Of a stretch of 20,836 nt of DNA, positions 6,827 through 14,090 are shown in pieces (the stretch's first letter is position 1; each line of letters begins with the position of its first letter). The notes under the pieces were generated by a model. That model searched no databases. It had not been told where the DNA came from and was given only the letters and a program-made list of their open reading frames with translations. This DNA is from Caryophanales bacterium UBA1427 (GTDB lineage: Bacteria; Bacillota_I; Bacilli_A; ML615J-28; CAG-313). Where the stretch lies: the NCBI GenBank assembly GCA_002329485.1, contig DCTZ01000039.1:32330-53165 (forward strand), in the 5' to 3' direction. The translations under genes and the position numbers were made by a program.

Positions 6827-7719
6827 TCGCCGATAAACGGCTCCATTGCATATTTAATCACAAAGACTTCATCTGGTTTCAGAAAGATGAGGTCTTTTTT
6901 TGTTTCGAAAAGACCGGAGCTTTGCGGGGGGTCGGCTTGACCGATCCAAGGTTCCAAAGCGATAAAAGGAGCTTTTACATGGTTAGGGCTCCAAATGGCA
7001 ATCGTCGGAAAAGGGGTAAACGAAAATCTGATGCCGATTCCTTGCTTGGCATGTTTAAGTGTTAAAGCCCGGCTTTTGACCGGAGAAAAGATTAAGGCAT
7101 CGTTTTGATAATCGTTATGATTGAGGTTTAAAGTTTTGAGGTTTGAATAGGTTCTGAAAACCTTTGTTTCGTCAATCAGTCCGGTGCTTAAGTCGACTGT
7201 TGGCAATGCAGCGGTTTCGGCGTGTTCGAAAACAATTTGATATTCTTCAAAAGCCGTTTCATCCCGCAGCGGAACCCGAAAGGCCGGATGCAAACCGAAG
7301 TTAAAAGGCATGATTTGTCCAGGGGTTTGGTTTTGAATCGCAATTTCGGCTTTTAGGGCCGAAGGTGTCAATTCGTATTTAACCCTAATAAGAAAATGAA
7401 AAGGATACATGGCAAGGGTGGTTTCACTCGCCTTGCAGGTTAGTTCGGCGGTATCGGAAGTAAGAGAAGCGACTTCAAAAACCGTATCACGCAAAAACCC
7501 GTGTTTCGGTAACCGGTACTCTTGGCCGTTGATTATGGTTTTTCCGCCTTTTAAAGCTCCGACATTTGGAAAAAGGTAGGGGGCAACGCGATTCCAATAT
7601 TCGGGATTGGCATCGTGCAAAAAAGGGATATTTTGCATGGATAATCCCCGCAATTCCGCCCCTTTTAAGGCGATTTGGGCTTGCAGCGTTCCGTTGGTCA
7701 AAGTGATATAATCAGGCAT
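6823..7719 (-). CDS. Aldose 1-epimerase family protein, LacX-like
   Basis: 298-residue galactose-mutarotase-fold protein of the LacX-like branch; the family interconverts alpha and beta anomers of sugars in the cytoplasm. Seen: N-terminal NGTLQAQIALKGAELRGLS, NRVAPYLFPNVG, KHGFLRD with the first conserved His (residue 73), FNFGLHPAFRVPL with the second (144), and LEPW with Glu256, the probable catalytic base. The exact sugar is unknown. The ATG at 7719 follows AGGAGGT. Its own promoter and a palindrome lie upstream. It is the only confident gene on this strand and sits between rsmH and the PBP gene, where ftsL and pbpB would be in Bacillus, so it looks like an insertion into the wall cluster. 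Its stop overlaps that of rsmH. Confidence 0.92.
   Translation of the reverse strand: MPDYITLTNGTLQAQIALKGAELRGLSMQNIPFLHDANPEYWNRVAPYLFPNVGALKGGKTIINGQEYRLPKHGFLRDTVFEVASLTSDTAELTCKASETTLAMYPFHFLIRVKYELTPSALKAEIAIQNQTPGQIMPFNFGLHPAFRVPLRDETAFEEYQIVFEHAETAALPTVDLSTGLIDETKVFRTYSNLKTLNLNHNDYQNDALIFSPVKSRALTLKHAKQGIGIRFSFTPFPTIAIWSPNHVKAPFIALEPWIGQADPPQSSGLFETKKDLIFLKPDEVFVIKYAMEPFIGD
6862..6901 (+). terminator. rsmH terminator inside the convergent epimerase gene
   Basis: AAAGACTTCATCT (6862-6874) pairs with AGATGAGGTCTTT (6885-6897), 13 bp with one G-U pair, ten-base loop, and a run of seven T's from 6895 to 6901. It starts 36 bases after the rsmH stop and lies in the last codons of the opposite-strand gene. 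On the minus strand no U-tract follows, so it acts in the + direction only. Confidence 0.85.
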
Positions 7720-7743
7720 GATTTACCTCCTAAAGATAAAAAC

Positions 7744-7772
7744 ATTATACCAAACTTAAGGGGCAATTGCAA
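7744..7772 (-). promoter_or_regulatory. Sigma-A promoter of the epimerase gene
   Basis: On the minus strand TTGCAA (-35, 7772-7767), spacer 17, TATAAT (-10, 7749-7744). It lies 25 bases before the ATG, and AGGAGGT follows in the leader. The -35 lies inside the inverted repeat at 7764-7785. Confidence 0.82.
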
Positions 7773-7785
7773 GGAGTTGCAATTG
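7764..7785. repeat. 9+9 bp palindrome over the epimerase -35, possible operator
   Basis: CAATTGCAA (7764-7772), GGAG, TTGCAATTG (7777-7785): a perfect inverted repeat of nine bases with a four-base centre. It covers the -35 hexamer of the minus-strand promoter. Size and symmetry suit a dimeric repressor or activator. There is no U-tract, so it is not a terminator. No regulator gene is in the window. Confidence 0.55.
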
Positions 7786-7865
7786 GCGATAAGGACGAAA
7801 AAAGGGTTGGTGAGAGTGATAGTCTAAAACGGACAAATCTCTCATAAATTATGGTGGTGATTGCT

Positions 7866-9779
7866 TTGGAACACAAAGTTAAGGTACGGGTGCGAAAACG
7901 GGTTGTTATAATTTACCTCCTTATGATTATCGGGTGTTGTCTGCTTTTTTTGCGTTTGGGACTTGTCAAAATAATCAGCGGTGTCGATATCAATACGAAG
8001 GCTTTGGAACAGTGGTTAAGACGTGCCCCGGTGGAAGCCCGTCGGGGGAATATCTACGACCGAAACGGTAAATTAATCGTTGGTAGTGCCCTTGCTCCTT
8101 CGGTTGTTGCGATTCCCAAACAGGTAAAAGACATCGAAAATACTTCTCTGGTACTTTCGCAAATTTTAAAAGTCAGACCTGAACAAATCAAGGCCCACCT
8201 GCAGAAAAACGTTTCGGTGGAAATTTTAAAACCCGAAGGCAAGAAGATCACCGCCGAACAGGCTCAAAAGATTGCGGAAGCCAGACTCGACGGTATTTAC
8301 TTGGTGGGCGATACGGTCCGCAGCTACCCTTATCAACATTATTTGGCCCAAGTAATCGGGATTACGGGCATCGACAATCAGGGCATTACCGGTTTGGAAT
8401 ACATTTACGACGATTACCTTATGGGGAAAAAGGGAGCGGTCAACGTTTTTACCGACGCCCACGGAAACTTGATTCCCGATTTAAGCGGAAACTATTTGAC
8501 CCCCACGGCAGGGTTTGATTTGTATTTGACCGTCGATTTGGATATTCAGATTTGCTTGGAACGGGTGCTGGACAATGCATTGGCACGTTACAACCCAGAT
8601 GAAATCATCGCTTTGGTTATGGATCCGAAGACGAGCGAAATCTTGGCAATAGCTTCCCGTCCCACCTTCAATCCGAGCCGTTATCAGGATTACGATCAGG
8701 CGGTTTACAACCGAAATTTGCCAATCTGGAAAAGCTTTGAGCCCGGTTCGACGTTTAAGGTTGTGACGTTTGCGGCGGGATTGGAAGAAAAAGTTTTTTC
8801 GCTCGAGGAGAATTTTTACGATCCTGGGTACGCTTTAGTGGATGGGGCACGAATTCGGGACTGGAAAGCGGGCGGTCACGGAAAACAAACCTTTCTTCAG
8901 GTCATACAGAACTCCTGCAACCCAGGTTTTGTGGAAATCGGTTTGCGTTTGGGAAAACAAAAGTTTTTCGAATATGTGAATTTGTTCGGTTTCGGCCAAA
9001 AAACGGGCATCGATTTGTTGGGTGAAAGCACCGGCATCATTTTCAACCCCGCAAAAATCGGTCAGGTGGAACTGGCTACTTCCGCGTTCGGTCAAGGTAT
9101 CAGCGTAACTCCTATACAGCTGGTGAATGCGGCGTGTGCGGCGGTTAACGGTGGTTATCTGAACCAACCTACGATTTTAAAAGGGCTTGCCAGCAGTTAC
9201 ACCCAAGAAATCATTTATCAGACAACTCCGCTCACCATTAGGCGCGTTATCAGCGAAGAAACTTCGCAAAAGATGCGTTATGCTTTGGAACATGTGGCAT
9301 CTCTTGGTACCGCCCGTTCGGCTTATATCGAAGGATATCGGGTCGGAGGCAAAACCGGGACCGCGCAGATTGCAATTGACGGAGTATACTCGGAATCGCG
9401 GTACATTTTATCGTTTTTGGGAATCGCTCCGATGAACGATCCCCGGTTGGCGGTTTACATCGCTTTGGAAAACCCGAAAAACACCATTCAATACGGCGGG
9501 GTGGTGGCGGCGCCGCTCGTTAAAGAAGTGCTGATGGAAAGTTTGGCCATCCTGAAAATCCCCCCTCAGGAAGGCGGAATACCTTTGGATTTGCGGTATT
9601 GGGTTGACTTGAATACTTATACGGTCGATAATTATTTGGGCCTGGAAGTAAGTAAAATCCGTCCGACCACCAAGTACCAATTCAGCATCCACGGGTCGGG
9701 CAAAACCGTCATTGCCCAGCTTCCGGAACCCGGAGAGAAAATAATCGAAGGCGGATTTGTGATTTTATATACGGAGTAG
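7866..9779 (+). CDS. spoVD: Class B penicillin-binding protein, SpoVD-type, with one PASTA domain
   Basis: 637-residue monofunctional transpeptidase that cross-links peptidoglycan from outside the membrane. Seen: short basic cytoplasmic N-terminus, one membrane anchor (about 14-35, IIYLLMIIGCCLLFL), dimerisation/pedestal region with RRGNIYDRNGKLI, then active-site motifs STFK (Ser295-Lys298), SCN (350-352) and KTG (496-498). The last 65 residues look like one PASTA domain (ISIHGSGK-like core, IAQLPEPGEKIIEGG). FEPGSTFK, VYNRNLPIW, NSCNPGFVEIG and EGYRVGGKTGTAQ resemble Bacillus SpoVD, the forespore-cortex enzyme, as does the position directly before murE. It could instead be the division PBP (FtsI/PBP2B). 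The TTG at 7866 is preferred over the ATG at 7851 because GGTGGTGAT lies between them and nothing SD-like precedes 7851. No clear promoter upstream. Confidence 0.88.
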   Translation: MEHKVKVRVRKRVVIIYLLMIIGCCLLFLRLGLVKIISGVDINTKALEQWLRRAPVEARRGNIYDRNGKLIVGSALAPSVVAIPKQVKDIENTSLVLSQILKVRPEQIKAHLQKNVSVEILKPEGKKITAEQAQKIAEARLDGIYLVGDTVRSYPYQHYLAQVIGITGIDNQGITGLEYIYDDYLMGKKGAVNVFTDAHGNLIPDLSGNYLTPTAGFDLYLTVDLDIQICLERVLDNALARYNPDEIIALVMDPKTSEILAIASRPTFNPSRYQDYDQAVYNRNLPIWKSFEPGSTFKVVTFAAGLEEKVFSLEENFYDPGYALVDGARIRDWKAGGHGKQTFLQVIQNSCNPGFVEIGLRLGKQKFFEYVNLFGFGQKTGIDLLGESTGIIFNPAKIGQVELATSAFGQGISVTPIQLVNAACAAVNGGYLNQPTILKGLASSYTQEIIYQTTPLTIRRVISEETSQKMRYALEHVASLGTARSAYIEGYRVGGKTGTAQIAIDGVYSESRYILSFLGIAPMNDPRLAVYIALENPKNTIQYGGVVAAPLVKEVLMESLAILKIPPQEGGIPLDLRYWVDLNTYTVDNYLGLEVSKIRPTTKYQFSIHGSGKTVIAQLPEPGEKIIEGGFVILYTE

Positions 9780-9787
9780 GTGATTTT

Positions 9788-11215
9788 GTGAAAATAAAAG
9801 ATATTTATCCGCATGCCGTCTTTGACCACGAGATTTTCGATATTGTCCACCACTCCAAAGAAGTGTTTGAAAACTGCGTTTTTGTTGCAATTCCGGGCAG
9901 CAGACACGACGGACACGATTATATCTTTGAAGCGATTGCGAAGGGTGCCAAAACGGTTATTCACGAAAAAGACTGGCTTTTTTCCATCCCCCAGAATATC
10001 AACTTTGTGAAGGTCGAAAATGCCAAAAAAGAATTGGCACGCCTATTGAAGATTTTATACGGGGATCTTTGGAAAGATTTGATCGTTATCGGAATAACCG
10101 GAACCAACGGCAAAACGACCGTTTCTTCCCTGATTTATCATTATTTGTCGTTTATGAATTTACCGACCCTTTTAATCGGCAGCAACAGCTCCAAATTCGG
10201 TGACCTGTATTGGCCGCTTGTCAATACGACACCAGATCTTGTCACAATTTACCGCTTGGTTAAACTATGCCGACCGAACCTGAAATATGTTATTTTAGAA
10301 GTCAGCAGCCAAGCAATCAGAGAACTCCGCATCCTCGGAATTGCATTCGATGTTGCGGCGATTACCAATATCTCCCAAGATCATTTTGATTACCATCCCT
10401 CTTGGGACGATTATCTGTTTTCCAAAGGGCTTTTGCTCACAAGGTTAAAACCCGGAGGAATCGCCGTTTTAAATCGGGAGATGCCCAATTTTCCTTTATT
10501 CGAAAGTCTAACCGTCAATTCCGTAATCAGTTTTGGAAAAAACAATGGAGACATTAAGTATCAGGTTATCAGCAGTTCGTTAAAGGGATTGGAGCTGGCT
10601 TTAACTAGCGAAGGCCAAACAATTATGTTGAAATCGCCTTTACCCGGAGAGTTTAACGGGGAAAACCTGGCCTGTTTTTATGCCATAGGCTTGGCATTGG
10701 GGGTAAACTTTTCCGAAATAGCCAGCTTTACCGACGAATTCGGTCCCGTTAAAGGGCGGATGGAAAAGTTTTTTGTCAGGAAACGGTTAATTGTCATCGA
10801 TTATGCTCATACGCCTGAGGCGGTCAGACAGGTTGCCGAATTTTTAAGAACGGAAACCTTGCAGAAACTTTATATCGTCATCGGGTGCGGGGGCGAACGC
10901 GACCAATTAAAACGGCCTTTAATGCTTAAGTGGGCTTTGGAAAACGCCAGTTGGGTATACGTGACCGAAGACAATTCCCGAAACGAACCTTTTTCCCAGA
11001 TTGCCGCCGATATGACCAAAAACCAAAGTTTGGCCAATTATACGGTTATCCCTAAGCGCAGCAAAGCTATTCAAACCGCTTTTGCCAACAGCACTGCGGG
11101 CGATATCATCGCGATTTTGGGAATGGGCAACGATTGTTATCAGGAAGAAGGTCAAATTTTGACCGACGAAACGGTGGTAAAAAGGATGGGTGAAAAAAAT
11201 GGTTTTGACGGTTAA
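9788..11215 (+). CDS. murE: UDP-N-acetylmuramoyl-tripeptide synthetase (MurE)
   Basis: 475-residue cytoplasmic ligase that adds the third stem-peptide residue (meso-DAP or L-Lys) to UDP-MurNAc-L-Ala-D-Glu at the cost of ATP. Seen: N-terminal UDP-binding domain (CVFVAIPGSRHDGHDYI), ATP P-loop GITGTNGKTT (102-111), EVSSQAI, NISQDHFDYH, central FSKGLL with the probable carbamylated Lys, PGEFNGENL, then the C-terminal domain with VIDYAHTPEAV, GCGGERDQLKRPLM and TEDNSRNEP. Asp395-Asn-Ser-Arg398 stands where DAP-adding enzymes have DNPR; the Arg that favours DAP is kept, the Pro is not. GTG start at 9788 after TAGGTGAT, eight bases after the PBP stop. Its 3' end overlaps mraY by 17 bases, so the mur genes are translationally coupled. 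Confidence 0.96.
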   Translation: MKIKDIYPHAVFDHEIFDIVHHSKEVFENCVFVAIPGSRHDGHDYIFEAIAKGAKTVIHEKDWLFSIPQNINFVKVENAKKELARLLKILYGDLWKDLIVIGITGTNGKTTVSSLIYHYLSFMNLPTLLIGSNSSKFGDLYWPLVNTTPDLVTIYRLVKLCRPNLKYVILEVSSQAIRELRILGIAFDVAAITNISQDHFDYHPSWDDYLFSKGLLLTRLKPGGIAVLNREMPNFPLFESLTVNSVISFGKNNGDIKYQVISSSLKGLELALTSEGQTIMLKSPLPGEFNGENLACFYAIGLALGVNFSEIASFTDEFGPVKGRMEKFFVRKRLIVIDYAHTPEAVRQVAEFLRTETLQKLYIVIGCGGERDQLKRPLMLKWALENASWVYVTEDNSRNEPFSQIAADMTKNQSLANYTVIPKRSKAIQTAFANSTAGDIIAILGMGNDCYQEEGQILTDETVVKRMGEKNGFDG

Positions 11216-12179
11216 TTTAAAAATTATCTGGATTTGCGGTTTGGCGCTTACGATTTTGGGTTTTTGGATCAGTTTGCCGGTCTTAAGAAAAATCAAGTGC
11301 GGCCAATTCATCCGCTTGGAAGGTCCGAAAAGGCATCAAAGCAAAAAAGGCACTCCTACCATGGGGGGACTAGTCATGATTGTTGCGGGACTTATCCTTT
11401 GGTGGGTAATGCTTTTAAACCAAGCCAAAACCGTTTTTTCTTTAAGTTGCTTATTTTTGGCCGTTGCCCTTTTGGGATACGGTTTATTGGGGTTTTTTGA
11501 CGATCTGTTGAAAATAGTCCGAAAAAACAACTTAGGCCTCAAACCTTCGGTGAAACTTTTTATCCAAATGATGCTTGGGGTAATGCTTTCTGCAATCTAT
11601 TTAAGAACAGGTTTAAATACCTCGGTTACGATATTGAAGTGGGAAATTCCGCTCGGCTTTTTTTATGTGGTACTGCTTGTTTTATTGTTTGGTTATGTGG
11701 TGAATGCGGTAAACTTAACCGACGGGCTGGACGGTTTGGCCGGGGGGCTTTTGTTAATAGCTTATGGGGCTTTTTCGGTTTTGGCCTATCACGAAAGCGA
11801 ATGGGAAGTTTTTTATTTCGGAATTGCGCAAATGGCTTCTTTGATTGCTTTTTTGCTTTTTAACTTTCATCCTGCCAAAGTGTTTATGGGCGATACGGGC
11901 TCGTTAGCCTACGGAGCGGGGCTTGGAGCGATGGCGGTTTTGTTAAAACGGGAATTTCTGCTTTTGATAATCGGGGGGATTTTTCTATGGGAAATCCTAA
12001 GCGTCATTATTCAGGTGTGGTATTTCAAACGGACCAAAGGTAAAAGAATTTTCCTGATGTCGCCTTATCATCATCATTTGGAGTTAAAGGGTTTGAGCGA
12101 ATGGCAAATCGATTTTTATCTTTGGTCTGTCGGTTTGGTTTTGGCTATCATCGGAATTGTTTTGGGGGTTTGGGTATGA
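11199..12179 (+). CDS. mraY: Phospho-N-acetylmuramoyl-pentapeptide transferase (MraY)
   Basis: 326-residue polytopic membrane enzyme that transfers phospho-MurNAc-pentapeptide to undecaprenyl phosphate, forming lipid I. About ten hydrophobic segments are visible. Seen: EGPKRHQSKKGTPTMGG (41-57), the Asp pair in FFDDLLK (99-105), NAVNLTDGLDGLAGG (169-183), HPAKVFMGDTGSLAYGA with the third catalytic Asp, and PYHHHLELKG near the C-terminus. ATG at 11199 is chosen because GGGTGA lies five bases upstream; GTG at 11190 is an alternative three codons longer. The start is inside murE and the stop TGA shares four bases with the murD ATG (ATGA), so all three are one translational unit. Confidence 0.97.
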   Translation: MVLTVNLKIIWICGLALTILGFWISLPVLRKIKCGQFIRLEGPKRHQSKKGTPTMGGLVMIVAGLILWWVMLLNQAKTVFSLSCLFLAVALLGYGLLGFFDDLLKIVRKNNLGLKPSVKLFIQMMLGVMLSAIYLRTGLNTSVTILKWEIPLGFFYVVLLVLLFGYVVNAVNLTDGLDGLAGGLLLIAYGAFSVLAYHESEWEVFYFGIAQMASLIAFLLFNFHPAKVFMGDTGSLAYGAGLGAMAVLLKREFLLLIIGGIFLWEILSVIIQVWYFKRTKGKRIFLMSPYHHHLELKGLSEWQIDFYLWSVGLVLAIIGIVLGVWV

Positions 12180-13402
12180 ACCGAAAGTATCTATTATACG
12201 GGATGGGTTTAGCCAATCAGGCGGTTTTTCGATTTATGCAAAAACGGGGAATTCCCGCCAAAGTTTATTCGGATGGTGACAAAAGCGATTTCGAAAATTT
12301 GGTGGAAGAAGCCGACATCATTGTCAAAAGCCCCGGGATTTTTCCCGATACGCCTTTATTGCAACTGGCTAAAAAACTTGGCAAAGAAATAATCGGGGAT
12401 TTGGAACTTTTTTACCGGTTAAAACCCCCGGGGAAAATTATTTGCGTAACGGGAACAAACGGTAAAACCACGGTTTGTAGGTTGTTGTCGGAAATATTAC
12501 AGACTAAATACCGGGTCCTCTTGGGCGGGAATATCGGTATTCCTTTATTTGAGTTGGCAGAAGAAGCCGCCGACTTTTGGATCATCGAAGCTTCCAGTTA
12601 TATGTTAAGCGATACGCTTCTTTTCCGTCCGAATATCGCCATTGTTTTAAATCTTTTTCCGAATCACTTGGACCATCACGGAAACGTTGAAGGATACTAT
12701 CAAGCCAAGAAAAAAATCCTATTCAATATGACCGAAGAAGATTTTTTTATTTACAACAGTTCCGATTTTTTATTAAGCGCCTGGGCAAGCGAAACAAAAG
12801 CCAAAGCCGTCCCGTTTTCGAAAACCGAAATCCCCGAAAGTTTCTTAAGCATAAACCCTTCTTTAATTGGTCAACATAATAAAGCCAATCTCCAGGCTGT
12901 GATTACTTTGGCAAAACTATTAAATATTCCCGAAGATTCTTTCAAAACAGCTGTTCAAAAGTTTTCGCTTCCTTTATACCGCTTGGAAAAAGTTTGGGAA
13001 AGCAACGACTTTATCATTTACAACGATTCCAAAGCGACCAATCCTTGGGCTGCCAAAGTGGCTTTGGAAACTTTTTCGGTTGTTTCCCCACCGACAATTT
13101 GGATTGCAGGCGGAAAGAAACGGGGCGATGATTTCGGTTGTTTAAAAGAAACTCTGAAAAACGTGCAAAGAGTTTATCTTTGGGGGGAGAATGCAGAAGA
13201 AGTAGCATCCGTTTTGAGAAAACAAAAAATTCCTTATTGCATCAATTCCGATTTGGAACAGATTCTGAAAGAAATCCAAAGAGAATTTACCCGGGGAGTA
13301 ATTCTTTTTTCCCCGGGTGCGCAAAGTTTCGACCGCTTTTCCTCTTTCGAAGAACGGGGGGCTTACTTTAACAAAATTGCCAAGCAAATTTTTAACTTTT
13401 GA
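12176..13402 (+). CDS. murD: UDP-N-acetylmuramoylalanine--D-glutamate ligase (MurD)
   Basis: 408-residue cytoplasmic Mur ligase that adds D-Glu to UDP-MurNAc-L-Ala using ATP. Seen: N-terminal Rossmann-like start KYLLYGMGLANQAV, KSPGIFPDTPLL, P-loop VTGTNGKTT (91-99), GGNIGIPL, IIEASSYML, LFPNHLDHHG, YYQAKKKIL with the probable carbamylated Lys, GQHNKANLQAV, NDSKATNPWAAKVAL, IWIAGGKKRGDDF and LFSPGAQSFDRFSSFEERG. It is shorter than the usual 440-450 residues, mostly through compact N- and C-terminal domains, but every motif is present. The ATG at 12176 overlaps the mraY stop by four bases. In Bacillus spoVE and murG follow; here the wall block ends and a new promoter follows. Confidence 0.96.
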   Translation: MNRKYLLYGMGLANQAVFRFMQKRGIPAKVYSDGDKSDFENLVEEADIIVKSPGIFPDTPLLQLAKKLGKEIIGDLELFYRLKPPGKIICVTGTNGKTTVCRLLSEILQTKYRVLLGGNIGIPLFELAEEAADFWIIEASSYMLSDTLLFRPNIAIVLNLFPNHLDHHGNVEGYYQAKKKILFNMTEEDFFIYNSSDFLLSAWASETKAKAVPFSKTEIPESFLSINPSLIGQHNKANLQAVITLAKLLNIPEDSFKTAVQKFSLPLYRLEKVWESNDFIIYNDSKATNPWAAKVALETFSVVSPPTIWIAGGKKRGDDFGCLKETLKNVQRVYLWGENAEEVASVLRKQKIPYCINSDLEQILKEIQREFTRGVILFSPGAQSFDRFSSFEERGAYFNKIAKQIFNF

Positions 13403-13444
13403 CAGGATTTTTTCAAAATAAAAGCAAAAGTTGTCATATTATGG

Positions 13445-13450
13445 TATAAT
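13445..13450 (+). promoter_or_regulatory. -10 element of the probable nadD-nadE promoter
   Basis: A perfect TATAAT lies 35 bases before the nadD ATG in the 83-base gap after murD. The hexamers 16-18 bases upstream are A-rich and not a good -35, so only the -10 is supported. Confidence 0.5.
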
Positions 13451-13485
13451 CTCTACAGAAAGAGTAATTGAAAGCTGGTGGAACA

Positions 13486-14079
13486 ATGCTTAAATTGCCG
13501 GAAAGCCCGACTCAAGCCATCATGCTTGGGGGTTCCTTCAATCCCCCGACGATTGCCCATCAGGCGATGGTTGAGTATTTGTTGCAAAACACCGATCGGG
13601 AAATTTGGCTTGTCCCAAACGGAGATCAATATCAGCGGAAAAACCTGGCTCCGTTTCCGATGCGGGTGCAAATGCTCAAACTGTTGTTTGGTAATAACGA
13701 AAGAGTCAAAATTCTCGAAACCGAAAACCAGGGTATTTTTCAGGGAACTTATCTGACTTTGCGCAAACTTAACCATCCGCTTTTTGTGCTCGGAGCGGAC
13801 AGTTTGGCCGATTTGCCGACTTGGATTAAGTTTACCGATTTACTCCGGGAAAACCGTTTTATCGTTTTTCCCCGCGGACATTATCAAACCGCAGAAGATT
13901 TGCTAAAAATTATCGAAGATAATCCGGAAATGAAAAAATATCGCCATCATTTCTATATCGTCCCGGAAACAGTTCCTGCTGTTTCTTCGACCGCTTTTCG
14001 GGAAACTTTCGCTTCGGCCCTTGTTCCGCCAAAAGTCTATCGCTATATTCAAGAACATAACTTATATCAAAAAGAATAG
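13486..14079 (+). CDS. nadD: Nicotinate-nucleotide adenylyltransferase
   Basis: 197-residue enzyme that adenylates nicotinate mononucleotide to deamido-NAD, the penultimate step of NAD synthesis. Seen: the nucleotidyltransferase signature GGSFNPPTIAH (15-25; the HxGH equivalent is TIAH), WLVPNGDQYQRK, FPMRVQML, FVLGADSLADLPTW and the C-terminal SSTAFRE that stands for the ISSTxIR motif. Length is normal for the bacterial NadD family. The ATG at 13486 follows GGTGG; a TTG at 13468 is in frame but has no ribosome binding site. It lies 11 bases before nadE, whose enzyme uses its product. Confidence 0.95.
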   Translation: MLKLPESPTQAIMLGGSFNPPTIAHQAMVEYLLQNTDREIWLVPNGDQYQRKNLAPFPMRVQMLKLLFGNNERVKILETENQGIFQGTYLTLRKLNHPLFVLGADSLADLPTWIKFTDLLRENRFIVFPRGHYQTAEDLLKIIEDNPEMKKYRHHFYIVPETVPAVSSTAFRETFASALVPPKVYRYIQEHNLYQKE

Positions 14080-14090
14080 AGGTACCCATT

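Noticed and set aside
7843..7850. CATAAATT resembling a sigma-E -10 before the spoVD-like gene
   Set aside because: The spacing to the only nearby ATA is too long, and a start about seven bases downstream would cut into the GGTGGTGAT ribosome binding site.
13394..13432. AACTTTTG...CAAAAGTT inverted repeat after murD as a terminator
   Set aside because: Eight A/T-rich pairs around a 23-base loop and no T-run after the stem; not convincing as a terminator.
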